DNA of 64,000 nt from an uncultured Eubacterium sp. (GTDB taxonomy: Bacteria; Bacillota; Clostridia; Oscillospirales; Acutalibacteraceae). The notes under the pieces were generated by a model. It was given only the letters and a program-made list of their open reading frames with translations, was not told where the DNA came from and did no database searches. The stretch lies in contig CAJTLP010000004.1 in NCBI GenBank assembly GCA_910577195.1, positions 248,001-312,000 of the forward strand, read 5' to 3'. This document shows, in pieces, positions 7,305 to 15,794 of this stretch. The stretch's first letter is position 1. Each line of letters starts with the position of its first letter. A program made the position numbers and the translations under genes.

Positions 7305-9521
7305 ATGAATAAAAAAGATTATTTGGGTGCAGTAACTGCAAAGGTTTTTGATTCTGACGCAAAGAAGTCACTTACCTCCGAGCTTGAGGTGCATATTGAT
7401 GAAAAAACAGATTTTTTCAGGGAAATCGGTTATGATGAGGCATCGGAAGAAAAGGCGATAGACGCTATGGGCGAGACGGAGGAGGTTGCCTCCCAGTTTG
7501 GTATGCTTCATAATGATTTCTACAATCCTGCGGCAGACATTATATTGTTTGTAATATGGATTGCCATGCTTGGCGGAGGATATTATCTGCTTAAGGAATA
7601 CATATTTTGTGACATAGGTATGTCGTCCGTGATTTTAGGTGCGTCCTGTCTGTCCTTTTCATTGATGGCAGGCTACTGTGCCTTGTCACTTTTTAAAAAT
7701 AAATTATTGCCTGTGATTCTGTCATTTTTCGGAATAGGTGCAACAGGTGTGTTCAATTATTTTATTCTGTTAGAGCTGGATAAAAAGATGGGAGACAGCC
7801 TTCAGGGACTGGTTGATTTTGTTTTAAAAACAGAAATTCCTTCATCGACAAATTATCCTGATAAGAATAAGGTTATTGCTGTTATATCGGCTTTATTGCT
7901 CTTTGCTGTTATCAGATTTGTGTTTTCACTTGCTTATAACATAAAGGTGAAACTGCTTGCAAATAACAGATTTGACAATAAGCTGATGCATATGTTTATC
8001 AGGCTTTCAACACTTATTGCTGCGGTAACATTGGCACTGAGTATTTTCTTTGGTGTAAAGTGTTATTTTGATTTGAATTCGATTAAAAATGAGTATTACG
8101 ATGCGTATGATTATGTTATTGAAATGTCGGAAAAGTGTGACACGAAGGAGGATATCATCGCATTTGTCAACAATGGGGAATACCCTTTGGAAGAGGATTT
8201 GGATAAGGACGGCAACCTTGAAGGCTATTCCTATGCACATAATCTTGTCTGGATTAATATTGTATTTGAAGATGTTTCAGGAAAAGACGAAATAAAGGAA
8301 GAGAAAAAAGAAGCAATAGACAAGTCTATTGCTGAATCGGAAGATCTCGTAAAATCGTATTTGTCTCTGTCAGATGATTTTACCGAATCAGCTGAATATA
8401 AAAATCTGATGAATGAATATAAGAAAGCAATGTCGAAGAGTTTAAAAAATGCTGTTGAAAGGGAGTACCTGAGTCAGACGTTCTGTACGATTTATCTTTC
8501 GCCGAGACTTTCCTGTTTTGAGAACAGTTATGACAAAGTTTCCACTTCGTTTTTAGAGATTAAAGGAGACGATGAATATGCTTTGCGTAATCCTGAAATC
8601 AGTAAAATGAACACATTTGAAAAATATGATTATTATAAAAAGATTCAACCGGCAAAATTAGATGTCAATTATTATATATCCGATTTAGCACATTGTTCTT
8701 ATGATTTTGAATATGTTCTCGGCAGCGGAAAATTTAAACATATTGAAAATTATTCAGCATACAAGCCTAATGAAAAAATCATATCTTTATATGATGAGAT
8801 CGACAGAGTTGCTGAAATATTGAGTTCTGAGAAAAAAATGAGCAACAGTGATATTGCCAAGAAAACAGGGGCAAAGGTCGAAATGCCTGAGATATCAAGG
8901 GAAGAACTTGAAGAACAGATGAGTGTGCTCGGTTCTTTATTCGACAGCATGAAGGAGTTTGTGCTTGAACAATATGATAACAGTATCAAATATCGTTTTG
9001 ATGATTGGTATTTTATTGTTTCTGGCAATTCTTATCAAGAGCTTTATGCATATGATAATTTTGACTCGCTGATTAGAACAAAAACGATAAGAAATGAGCC
9101 GAAAATTAAAAACTTCGAAGGTGACGACGGACAGAAAAAAGTGCGTATTGACGGTGTATATTATGATAAATTAGGGTATGGATACAGCTTAGCGGATTAT
9201 GCTCCGTATTATACATCTGACGGTAAAAAGTATTATTACTACTGTAAAACAATCAAGGATGAAACGAATACCATAGGTGATACAAAAGAGTATTATATAA
9301 CCGACAGAAAGGGAGAATTTTATAAAGCAGATAACGCTTTTATTGATGAGTCAGGTTATATATGCTTTAATGTGGCAAACCTCAGCTATGATGAGCAGTC
9401 AAAAACATATAAATCATCCGACGGACGTAAATATACCAAAGCCTTTGAAACAAGCTGGGATGAAAACGGCAATCTTATATTTACCGATGATAAATACGAA
9501 ACCACAAATTCATTGTATTAA
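7305..9521 (+). CDS. large HAAS-domain (DUF1700-like) membrane protein
   Basis: The protein has 738 residues. The N terminus (about 1-75) is a HAAS domain with the conserved MGETEEVASQFGMLHN segment. Five or six membrane helices follow (about 80-250, with clear hydrophobic blocks at about 82-100, 107-128, 132-152, 190-212 and 240-258). A large soluble C-terminal region of about 470 residues is rich in Asp/Lys/Tyr, without catalytic motifs I recognise. HAAS proteins usually pair with PadR regulators and often end after the membrane part, so this long extracytoplasmic tail is unusual. Its ending (TSDGKKYYYYCK, TYKSSDGRKY) suggests beta-rich repeats. Function unknown. Confidence 0.8.
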   Translation: MNKKDYLGAVTAKVFDSDAKKSLTSELEVHIDEKTDFFREIGYDEASEEKAIDAMGETEEVASQFGMLHNDFYNPAADIILFVIWIAMLGGGYYLLKEYIFCDIGMSSVILGASCLSFSLMAGYCALSLFKNKLLPVILSFFGIGATGVFNYFILLELDKKMGDSLQGLVDFVLKTEIPSSTNYPDKNKVIAVISALLLFAVIRFVFSLAYNIKVKLLANNRFDNKLMHMFIRLSTLIAAVTLALSIFFGVKCYFDLNSIKNEYYDAYDYVIEMSEKCDTKEDIIAFVNNGEYPLEEDLDKDGNLEGYSYAHNLVWINIVFEDVSGKDEIKEEKKEAIDKSIAESEDLVKSYLSLSDDFTESAEYKNLMNEYKKAMSKSLKNAVEREYLSQTFCTIYLSPRLSCFENSYDKVSTSFLEIKGDDEYALRNPEISKMNTFEKYDYYKKIQPAKLDVNYYISDLAHCSYDFEYVLGSGKFKHIENYSAYKPNEKIISLYDEIDRVAEILSSEKKMSNSDIAKKTGAKVEMPEISREELEEQMSVLGSLFDSMKEFVLEQYDNSIKYRFDDWYFIVSGNSYQELYAYDNFDSLIRTKTIRNEPKIKNFEGDDGQKKVRIDGVYYDKLGYGYSLADYAPYYTSDGKKYYYYCKTIKDETNTIGDTKEYYITDRKGEFYKADNAFIDESGYICFNVANLSYDEQSKTYKSSDGRKYTKAFETSWDENGNLIFTDDKYETTNSLY

Positions 9522-9523
9522 AC

Positions 9524-9561
9524 AAAAAGGATATACTCTGTTTAGGAGTATATCCTTTTTT
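9524..9561. terminator. bidirectional terminator between convergent genes
   Basis: AAAGGATATACTC / GGAGTATATCCTTT hairpin with A and T runs on the two sides, serving the HAAS gene (+) and the XRE gene (-). Confidence 0.85.
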
Positions 9562-9570
9562 ATACGCTTG

Positions 9571-10230
9571 TTACTTGCGTTTTTCTTTGATGTTATAAAT
9601 AACAACTTTTATTAATTTTACTATTCCTGTTCCTGCTATAATAAATACGTAGGAAAAAATCAAGTGGGCAAGTCCGTACATTATGCCGACTTCAAAAGCC
9701 TGATCTTCACTCCAGTACAGATAATTTGACGGAAAGAATGAAATCAGAACAATCCATGGGAAAATGGCTTTCAGCTTAAAGCTGATATTTGTTAAACCGA
9801 GCAGGAGTGATACAAGCGGCGTGACGATAAATGCCGGACCTAAAAGCAGTCCCATTGCATCTGCAGGGTCAGCACCGATAGTAAAGCCGTAAATTGCGAC
9901 AACCTCCACAGCAACAAACAGAGCATAGATTATTTTATGCAGACTGCTGATTTGCTTTTTATTCGTTGTCAGGGTATTTACAATGGTTTCTTCGTATTTT
10001 TCTATTTTCTGTTCCTCTTCAATCTTTTCGCCGAGTAGTATTTCGTGAACGGATACCTCTAAGGCGTTTGATAACGGAATTAAAAGTGAAACATCAGGGA
10101 CGCCCTTTCCTGTTTCCCAGCGTGATATTGCCTTATCCGTTACACCAAGCTTTTCGGCAAGCTGTTTTTGTGTCAGGTTTTTCACTGTTCTTTGTTTTTT
10201 GATAAATTCACCGATGATTTTGCTGTCCAT
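9571..10230 (-). CDS. XRE-family regulator with membrane C-terminal domain
   Basis: The protein has 219 residues from the ATG at 10230. An N-terminal HTH (about 5-60) contains TQKQLAEKLGVTDKAISRWE and GKGVPDVS; four membrane helices follow in the C-terminal half (about 98-120, 125-150, 155-175, 190-215). The start was placed at MDSKII because AAAGGAGG sits 7 bases upstream; an in-frame ATG further up would bury this site. Membrane-tailed XRE proteins of this type are common in Firmicutes and are thought to sense membrane or cell-envelope state. The target is unknown. Confidence 0.85.
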   Translation of the reverse strand: MDSKIIGEFIKKQRTVKNLTQKQLAEKLGVTDKAISRWETGKGVPDVSLLIPLSNALEVSVHEILLGEKIEEEQKIEKYEETIVNTLTTNKKQISSLHKIIYALFVAVEVVAIYGFTIGADPADAMGLLLGPAFIVTPLVSLLLGLTNISFKLKAIFPWIVLISFFPSNYLYWSEDQAFEVGIMYGLAHLIFSYVFIIAGTGIVKLIKVVIYNIKEKRK

Positions 10231-10266
10231 AGCTCTTCCTCCTTTGACTTTATTATATAGCAACGA

Positions 10267-10310
10267 TTAAAAAAAGTCACCCTATGCATCATAGAGTGAC
10301 TCTTTTTAGT
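10267..10310 (-). terminator. terminator of the minus-strand ECF sigma operon
   Basis: AGTCAC-CTATG / CATAG-GTGACT 12-bp stem around CAT, followed on the minus strand by seven Ts. It separates the sigma operon from the XRE gene downstream. Confidence 0.75.
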
Positions 10311-10375
10311 CTTTATTTACCATATATAAACATATCATAACAGAAATGATTACTGCTATAATCTTCATGATAAAA

Positions 10376-10864
10376 TCAATTATAATCAACATTATTCTTA
10401 ATTTTTTCTCTGAGCTTTTGCAGTCTTGTCCTTACAGCCGAAGAGCTTAAGCCAAGCATTTTACCGATTTCATTGCTTTTGTAGCCCTGACCGGTGAGCA
10501 TCAGCAATTGCTTATCCTGAAAGTTGACAATACTTTGCATGGACAGCTTCAGGTCAACCTCATCCGTAAATGCATTGTTATTGTGTATCTCAAAATCATC
10601 TGCAAGAGATATGGCATCAAGCAGCATTGCTTTTTGGCGATACCTGTCACAGCGTACATTTTTTGCTATGCGGAAGATGTACGCCTTTTTATTTTTTATG
10701 AACTGCATATTCGCAATCCAGCTCCAAAGCTGCAAAAAGGTCTGTTGCGTCAGGTCCTCAGCCTCGTCAGCGTCAAACTCCTTTTTGAAATAGGATAAAA
10801 CCTTTTTATAGTATTTTTCATATAGCTCGTTAAAGAGTGTGACACAGTTTTGATTATTATCCAT
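10376..10864 (-). CDS. ECF-type RNA polymerase sigma factor
   Basis: A 162-residue sigma-70 family protein with region 2 (FNELYEKYYKKVLSYF, DEAEDLTQQTFLQLW) and region 4 (MLTGQGYKSNEIGKMLGLSSSAVRTRLQKLREK). There is no region 3, which is typical of the ECF group. Its ATG overlaps the stop of the upstream gene by 8 bases, so the two are translationally coupled. No recognisable anti-sigma factor is adjacent; the coupled upstream gene encodes a beta-rich protein of unknown function without a membrane helix. Confidence 0.88.
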   Translation of the reverse strand: MDNNQNCVTLFNELYEKYYKKVLSYFKKEFDADEAEDLTQQTFLQLWSWIANMQFIKNKKAYIFRIAKNVRCDRYRQKAMLLDAISLADDFEIHNNNAFTDEVDLKLSMQSIVNFQDKQLLMLTGQGYKSNEIGKMLGLSSSAVRTRLQKLREKIKNNVDYN

Positions 10865-11522
10865 TAACTTCTATTTTGTTTCCTGCTGTTGCAATTGTCT
10901 GTATATAGCCTAAAATACTGCTGTCGCATTTTATGGTTGCTCCTGCCACGAAGTAAATCTGCTTGCTTTTCAGCAATTCAAGTGTGACATCATTGTATAT
11001 TACCATATTTGCGCCTGCAGCAATCACTGTATTGTCCTTTATATTTTCAATGAAAAGACTGTCAATTTTTGCATCTGTCGGAAAAATTTTTGCATCCTGT
11101 ATTTCAAACGGAACTTTTACGCAGGATCCATTTTGCATTACAAAATTGATTTTTGTATTTCCGTCATAAACGACCAATCCATTAGAAAAAATCGAAACAG
11201 GCTCGTCACTTTCAATTTTTTGAATAACACTTAATCCATTGATTAAATGAATCGCATTTTGTGTGTAATTCACCTGACTAAGCATTGTTGCACCGTTGAA
11301 GGTAACGATTTTTTTATCATCAGGCAGGTTGAGTGTTGTTGCAACATTTTTGATTTTGATATTTCCATATGCTGTCATAAGTTCCGCACTGGGATTTTCT
11401 GAGAAAATTACACACGCAGCATTAATCATTTTTACATTCTCGAGTGCCTGCGGTGTGTACTTTCTTAAATCAAGCATAGCCTCGTTGATGATATGTTTTT
11501 TCTTGTTTCTGTTGAAGAACAT
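10857..11522 (-). CDS. unknown beta-rich protein coupled to an ECF sigma factor
   Basis: A 221-residue protein with no signal peptide, no clear membrane helix and no motif I recognise. From about residue 50 onward it shows repeated short strands with the rhythm xVxxxxGAxxxx (VTFNGATMLS, VIAAGANMVIY, YFVAGATIKC), which suggests a beta-solenoid or bactofilin-like fold; this is inference. An AGGCGGAG-like ribosome site precedes the ATG. The gene overlaps the downstream sigma gene by 8 bases, so it is the first gene of a two-gene operon and is plausibly a partner or target of the sigma factor. Confidence 0.65.
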   Translation of the reverse strand: MFFNRNKKKHIINEAMLDLRKYTPQALENVKMINAACVIFSENPSAELMTAYGNIKIKNVATTLNLPDDKKIVTFNGATMLSQVNYTQNAIHLINGLSVIQKIESDEPVSIFSNGLVVYDGNTKINFVMQNGSCVKVPFEIQDAKIFPTDAKIDSLFIENIKDNTVIAAGANMVIYNDVTLELLKSKQIYFVAGATIKCDSSILGYIQTIATAGNKIEVNG

Positions 11523-11626
11523 AAATTCTCCGCCTTTCTTTGTTTCTTAAGAGCTCTCACCTATATAGACGATGAAAATGACAAAAGTGTCTGCGTATTT
11601 TGAAAAATTTATATAGAAATATAGTA

Positions 11627-11659
11627 ACAAAAAGGCACGGTCAAAACCGTGCCCTTGTT
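11627..11659 (-). terminator. terminator of the FGGY kinase operon
   Basis: GGCACGGT / ACCGTGCC hairpin, read on the minus strand into a T run (TTTTTG). Confidence 0.85.
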
Positions 11660-11664
11660 ATGTA

Positions 11665-13278
11665 TTAGCCATTGAGTATAGCAAAGTTTTCCTTATTGCA
11701 TTTATAAAGATTCTGGAAAACTCTGAAGTTTTTATCATAAATCTCTTTATGAGCCTTGTTTGGATGATAAACTGTTTTTGCAGGAATAAGCTTTTTAACA
11801 TCCTTCATTGTAGGGATAACGCCTGTGCCTACTGCAATACAAGCGGCAGCACCTACAGCACCGATGTTCTGCGGGGAGTCAACTACCTCAATATCTCGCT
11901 GAAGAATATCTGCAAGAATCTGGCAGGTGGTTTCACCGAGAGCACCGCCGCCGCAGAAACGTACAGCCTTTGAGGTTTTAACCTTCTTTTCCTGTCTTTC
12001 AAGCATCCAGCGCATATGGAAGCAAATGCCCTCAACAACAGAACGGATAAGCTCTGTCTTACCTGTTTCAAGACGGATATTGAAGAACATACCTGCAGCA
12101 TTCGGATCCTCGAACGGACAGCGGTTGCCGTGAAGCCAAGGAGTAAAGATTACACCGTTTGAGCCGGCAGGGATTGTGTCGATAACCTCTTCAAGATAGT
12201 CATACATATTGAACTCAACCTGCTCAAGACTGTCGGCTGCATTGCCGTATTTTTTAAGGAAATAACCGATTTCATCCAGTGCAAGATGATCCTTAACCCA
12301 GCCTACGCATTTATTGGATGTTTCAAGCTCGCCGAAATAGTTATATGATTCAGGATCAGCACCAACGATTGCCGCCATCATTGCACCTGCGTCAACAGTC
12401 TGCTGTGCACATACTGTACCAACCCAGCCTGATGTACCTGAATAAATATGCGTGTCTCCATTTTCAACGGCGCCTGCACCAACACCGATGAGCGATGCGT
12501 CACCGCCGCCGCCGTAAACAGCAGTACCTGCTGCGAGACCAAGCTCTGCAGCCGCCTTTTCCGTGATTTCGCCGACCTTTTCCGTACACTTCTTTATAGG
12601 AGGAAGATGCTCAATGTTTACACCTACCATATCGCAGATTGGCTTGCACCATCCTTCGTGACCCTTTCTTGTATCATAAAGCAGGGTAGCAAAAGCGGAG
12701 TCGGTTGTCATAACAAATTCACCGCTGGCACGGCAGATAAGATATTCCTTGATGTCAAGCCATTTGTAAATCTTTTTAAAGTTTTCAGGCTCGTGAGCCT
12801 CAACCCATTTGTATTTCCAGATAGGGTCCTTGACGGATGAAGAAACCGCACCTGTATATCTGAGATATTTCAGAAGCTTTGTAACCTCAGCACCTGCAAT
12901 CTGGAAACCGTGTGAAATACCTTTCTTGATTTCTTCTCTTGCTCTCTGATCCATATATGTCATAGGACGGCGGATACAATTACCGTCTTTGTCAACAAGA
13001 ACAAGTCCCTGCATGGCAGAGCAGAAGCTGATTCCCTCAATCTGCTCATTGCTGATAGCAGGCATTTTTTCAAAAACAGTTTTGGTAGTGGTGCACATTG
13101 CCTCCCACCATTCATCTGCGTCCTGCTCGGAACCGCCCTTAACACCTGTTTCATCATCAACATAGAGTCCGTAGCCTGCGGTTGAGGAAGCAAGAATATT
13201 CATAGTCTTGTCAATCTCAATCAGACAGGTTTTGATTCCTGTTGTGCCGATGTCATAGGTGATTACATATTTACTCAT
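11665..13278 (-). CDS. FGGY-family carbohydrate kinase
   Basis: A 537-residue sugar kinase. The N-terminal phosphate-binding loop is YDIGTTGIKTCLIE; EQDADEWWEAM and SAMQGLVLVD resemble xylulokinase/gluconate-type members; the C-terminal domain has GTSGWVGT, GGGDASLIG and RFCGGGALGETTCQILADIL. Members phosphorylate a sugar or polyol for entry into central metabolism; the substrate cannot be read from sequence. It is co-transcribed with, and 24 bases downstream of, a TetR regulator, and is divergent from a class III aminotransferase and an aldolase. A kinase plus a class II aldolase suggests phosphorylation followed by retro-aldol cleavage. AAGGAGG precedes the ATG. Confidence 0.85.
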   Translation of the reverse strand: MSKYVITYDIGTTGIKTCLIEIDKTMNILASSTAGYGLYVDDETGVKGGSEQDADEWWEAMCTTTKTVFEKMPAISNEQIEGISFCSAMQGLVLVDKDGNCIRRPMTYMDQRAREEIKKGISHGFQIAGAEVTKLLKYLRYTGAVSSSVKDPIWKYKWVEAHEPENFKKIYKWLDIKEYLICRASGEFVMTTDSAFATLLYDTRKGHEGWCKPICDMVGVNIEHLPPIKKCTEKVGEITEKAAAELGLAAGTAVYGGGGDASLIGVGAGAVENGDTHIYSGTSGWVGTVCAQQTVDAGAMMAAIVGADPESYNYFGELETSNKCVGWVKDHLALDEIGYFLKKYGNAADSLEQVEFNMYDYLEEVIDTIPAGSNGVIFTPWLHGNRCPFEDPNAAGMFFNIRLETGKTELIRSVVEGICFHMRWMLERQEKKVKTSKAVRFCGGGALGETTCQILADILQRDIEVVDSPQNIGAVGAAACIAVGTGVIPTMKDVKKLIPAKTVYHPNKAHKEIYDKNFRVFQNLYKCNKENFAILNG

Positions 13279-13302
13279 ATTTATCCTCCTTATATTGAGT
13301 GT

Positions 13303-13968
13303 TTATTTACCATATGTGAAAGCAGATTCAATAAATTTCAAAAGCTGAGTTATTACCTGCTCATCATCCGATTCGTTTATGTCTATATCGGTATAAATTC
13401 TGAATTTTTCTTTGTAATAATCACAGGTGTATGCAAACTGCAGTGAGGTGAGAAGACTGTCAAGAAATAAAGCAAAAAGTCTTGGGTCAAGGTCAGAGCG
13501 CACATCACCACCGGCAAGAGCCTGACCGATTGACGTTATATATATTGTACTTCTTCTGCTTTCAATCTCCTCAGCGATTGAACGGATTCTTTCCTGTGAA
13601 CCCTTTTCAGAGCTGATTTCATTATACATTTTAATATAATTTGAATGCTTTTTTGAATGCATACAGATTGTGCGTATGAGCTTTTCGGCCTTGATAAGCA
13701 GTTTATCATCGCTTACCATAATATCATATAATGCCTTTTCAAGTATATCCATACCATGCTTGAGACAGGTTATGAATAAATCTTCTTTTGTTGCAAAATA
13801 TTTGTACATCAGACCAATGGATATTCCTGCATTTTTTGCAATAACATTTATATTTGCATTTTCATATCCCTTTGAAGAAAATTCCTCAATACCCACTTCA
13901 AGAATTAAATTTTTTCGTTTTTCATCTGCTCGTTCAAAAGCATCTTTGTGGTATTTTTTTTTAAACAT
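13303..13968 (-). CDS. TetR-family transcriptional regulator
   Basis: The protein has 221 residues. The N-terminal HTH (about 15-62) shows ILEVGIEEFSSKGYEN, INVIAKNAGISIGLMYKYF and ATKEDLF, all typical of TetR. The C-terminal ligand-binding domain is about 80-215. It is the first gene of the kinase operon and divergent from the aminotransferase. Tandem palindromes GTGAG...CTCAC, of the type used by many TetR proteins, lie just downstream of the divergent promoter, so this protein very likely represses the aminotransferase/aldolase transcript. Confidence 0.9.
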   Translation of the reverse strand: MFKKKYHKDAFERADEKRKNLILEVGIEEFSSKGYENANINVIAKNAGISIGLMYKYFATKEDLFITCLKHGMDILEKALYDIMVSDDKLLIKAEKLIRTICMHSKKHSNYIKMYNEISSEKGSQERIRSIAEEIESRRSTIYITSIGQALAGGDVRSDLDPRLFALFLDSLLTSLQFAYTCDYYKEKFRIYTDIDINESDDEQVITQLLKFIESAFTYGK

Positions 13969-14060
13969 TTTACAAATTTTGTAGCATTGAACAAAAAGAA
14001 CCTTTGCATTTTGTACAAGGTCTACAAATACCCCTCGCTTTTATACTGTTTGTTAAAGGT

Positions 14061-14089
14061 ATACTAACATTATTTTTATACTTTTGCAA
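14061..14089 (-). promoter_or_regulatory. candidate promoter for tetR-kinase operon
   Basis: On the minus strand, TTGCAA (14089-14084), a 17-nt spacer and TAGTAT (14066-14061). It lies about 75 bases from the tandem operators. Confidence 0.45.
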
Positions 14090-14120
14090 CAAATATTACT
14101 AAATTTTCATTCAAAAGTAT

Positions 14121-14148
14121 TTGACAAATCGGTAAAAAGTGATATACT
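14121..14148 (+). promoter_or_regulatory. promoter of the aminotransferase-aldolase operon
   Basis: TTGACA (14121-14126), a 16-nt spacer and TATACT (14143-14148), just upstream of two operator palindromes. Confidence 0.8.
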
Positions 14149-14163
14149 TAATGTGTAAATTAA

Positions 14164-14203
14164 GTGAGCGGTTACTCACATAAAGTGGTGAGCGGTCACT
14201 CAC
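14164..14203. promoter_or_regulatory. tandem TetR-type operators
   Basis: GTGAGCGGTTACTCAC (14164-14179) and GTGAGCGGTCACTCAC (14188-14203) are two near-identical, nearly palindromic sites repeated at a 24-base period. They occupy about +10 to +50 of the aminotransferase transcript, a roadblock position, and also lie in the tetR intergenic region. Confidence 0.75.
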
Positions 14204-14230
14204 AGTAAAATATTTTAAGGGGGATTAACC

Positions 14231-15712
14231 ATGGATACAAGATTTGCTATTTCAGAGTATCCTGATGCAGCCATTCTTACAGCTCAGCTGGATGCGCTCA
14301 TCAAAAAACCAATTTATTCAATCAACCGTGACGCTCTTAAGAAATATGAAGAAGAATATTTCGCAAAGAAGTGTGCAAAATCAAAGGAAATGATTACTGA
14401 AGCTAAGCAGGTTATTCCCGGCGGTGTTCAGCACAACCTTGCTTTTAACTATCCTTTCCCAATCGTTATGACAAAGGCTAAGGGTAACAAGCTTTATGAT
14501 ATCGACGGTAATGAGTATTATGACTTCCTTCAGGCAGGCGGTCCTACAATTATCGGTTCAAATGATGATGTTGTAAAAGAAAAGGTTAAGGAGCTTCTTG
14601 ATGACTGCGGTCCTTCAACAGGTCTTTTCCATCCTTTTGAATACAAGCTTGCTAAGAAGATTTCAGAGTGTGTTCCTTCAGTAGAAATGTTCCGTATGCT
14701 CGGTTCAGGTACTGAGGCTTGTATGTGTGCAGTTCGTGTAGCTCGTCTTGCAACAGGTCATAAGAACATCATCAAAATGGGCGGCGCTTATCACGGCTGG
14801 TCAGATCAGCTTGCTTGGGGTATGCGTGTACCAGGTACACTTAACCTTCAGTCACACGGCGTTCCTATGTTCGTATTCAAGCATACACAGGAATTCTTCC
14901 CTAACGATCTTAAGAGCCTTGAGAAAAAGCTCATCCTCAACAAGTTCAGAGGCGGCACAGCTGCTGTATTCATCGAGCCAATCGGTCCTGAGTCAGCAAC
15001 ACGTCCTGTTGATAAGGACTTCCCTAAGGGCGTACAGGCTCTCTGCCGTAAGTATGGTGCACTCCTTGTTTGTGACGAGGTTGTATCAGGCTTCCGTATC
15101 GGTCTTTCAGGTGCACAGGGTTATTATGGTATTGATCCTGATATCACAATCTTCGGTAAGATTATTGCAGGCGGTTATCCGGGTGCAGGTGGTATCGGCG
15201 GTCACAGAGAAGTTATGAAGTATCTTGGTGCAGGTCTTGATAAGGCTGAAGGCAAGAAGATTCATAAGGCAATGTGCGGCGGTACAATGGCTGCTACTCC
15301 TATTTCCTGCTGTGCAGGTTACACAGTAATCTGTGAAATTGAAAAGAGAAACGCTTGTCAGGTTGCAGGCCAGATGGCTGACAGACTTGTTAAGGGTATC
15401 AACGAATCCATCAAGAAGTATGATCTTCCATTCGTTTGCTACAATATCGGTTCTGTATGTCACTTACATACAGTTGCTACAATGCACTTCAAGGTTGACT
15501 GGAAGAAGCCTTGGACAATTCCGAATACACTTAAGCAGACAGGCATCCGTCAGACAGAGATGCAGTATATGGGTGCTGCTTATATGGCAGAAGGTCTTGT
15601 AACTCTTGCAGGTTCACGTCTTTACACCTCAAGTGCTTATACTGAAGAAGATATTGATGAATGTATCCGTCGTTTTGACAAGGTACTTTCACAGTGTGAG
15701 CAGATAGGTTAA
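14231..15712 (+). CDS. class III PLP aminotransferase (glutamate-1-semialdehyde aminomutase-like)
   Basis: A 493-residue fold-type I PLP enzyme. An N-terminal extension (1-55) precedes the family start (IPGGVQHNLAF, GNKLYDIDGNEYYDF). LGSGTEACMCAVR contacts the PLP phosphate, CDEVVSGFRI holds the Asp that binds the pyridine nitrogen, and FGKIIAGGYPGAGGIGG carries the Schiff-base lysine. The closest functional group I can name is the GSA-aminomutase-like branch. With no heme pathway genes nearby and an aldolase and sugar kinase alongside, it more likely acts on a sugar-derived aldehyde or ketone. It starts at an ATG behind AAGGGGGAT. Codon use (GGT, CTT, AAG-rich) looks like that of a highly expressed gene. 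Confidence 0.85.
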   Translation: MDTRFAISEYPDAAILTAQLDALIKKPIYSINRDALKKYEEEYFAKKCAKSKEMITEAKQVIPGGVQHNLAFNYPFPIVMTKAKGNKLYDIDGNEYYDFLQAGGPTIIGSNDDVVKEKVKELLDDCGPSTGLFHPFEYKLAKKISECVPSVEMFRMLGSGTEACMCAVRVARLATGHKNIIKMGGAYHGWSDQLAWGMRVPGTLNLQSHGVPMFVFKHTQEFFPNDLKSLEKKLILNKFRGGTAAVFIEPIGPESATRPVDKDFPKGVQALCRKYGALLVCDEVVSGFRIGLSGAQGYYGIDPDITIFGKIIAGGYPGAGGIGGHREVMKYLGAGLDKAEGKKIHKAMCGGTMAATPISCCAGYTVICEIEKRNACQVAGQMADRLVKGINESIKKYDLPFVCYNIGSVCHLHTVATMHFKVDWKKPWTIPNTLKQTGIRQTEMQYMGAAYMAEGLVTLAGSRLYTSSAYTEEDIDECIRRFDKVLSQCEQIG

Positions 15713-15726
15713 TCTGAAATACTTTC

Positions 15727-15750
15727 AGGGAGCGGATTTATCCGCTCCCT
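15727..15750 (+). other. intercistronic hairpin
   Basis: Perfect 10-bp stem AGGGAGCGGA / TCCGCTCCCT with a 4-base loop, followed by only a weak T tract (TTAG). It may partly terminate transcription or protect the aminotransferase mRNA end, lowering aldolase expression relative to the first gene. Confidence 0.6.
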
Positions 15751-15794
15751 TTAGTGGCATTAATATAGTTAGTTAAAATCTAAGGAGAAAATTT

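Noticed and set aside
14164..14203. Direct repeats as the start of a CRISPR array
   Set aside because: Only two short palindromic units 24 bp apart in a regulatory region beside a TetR gene, with no cas genes.
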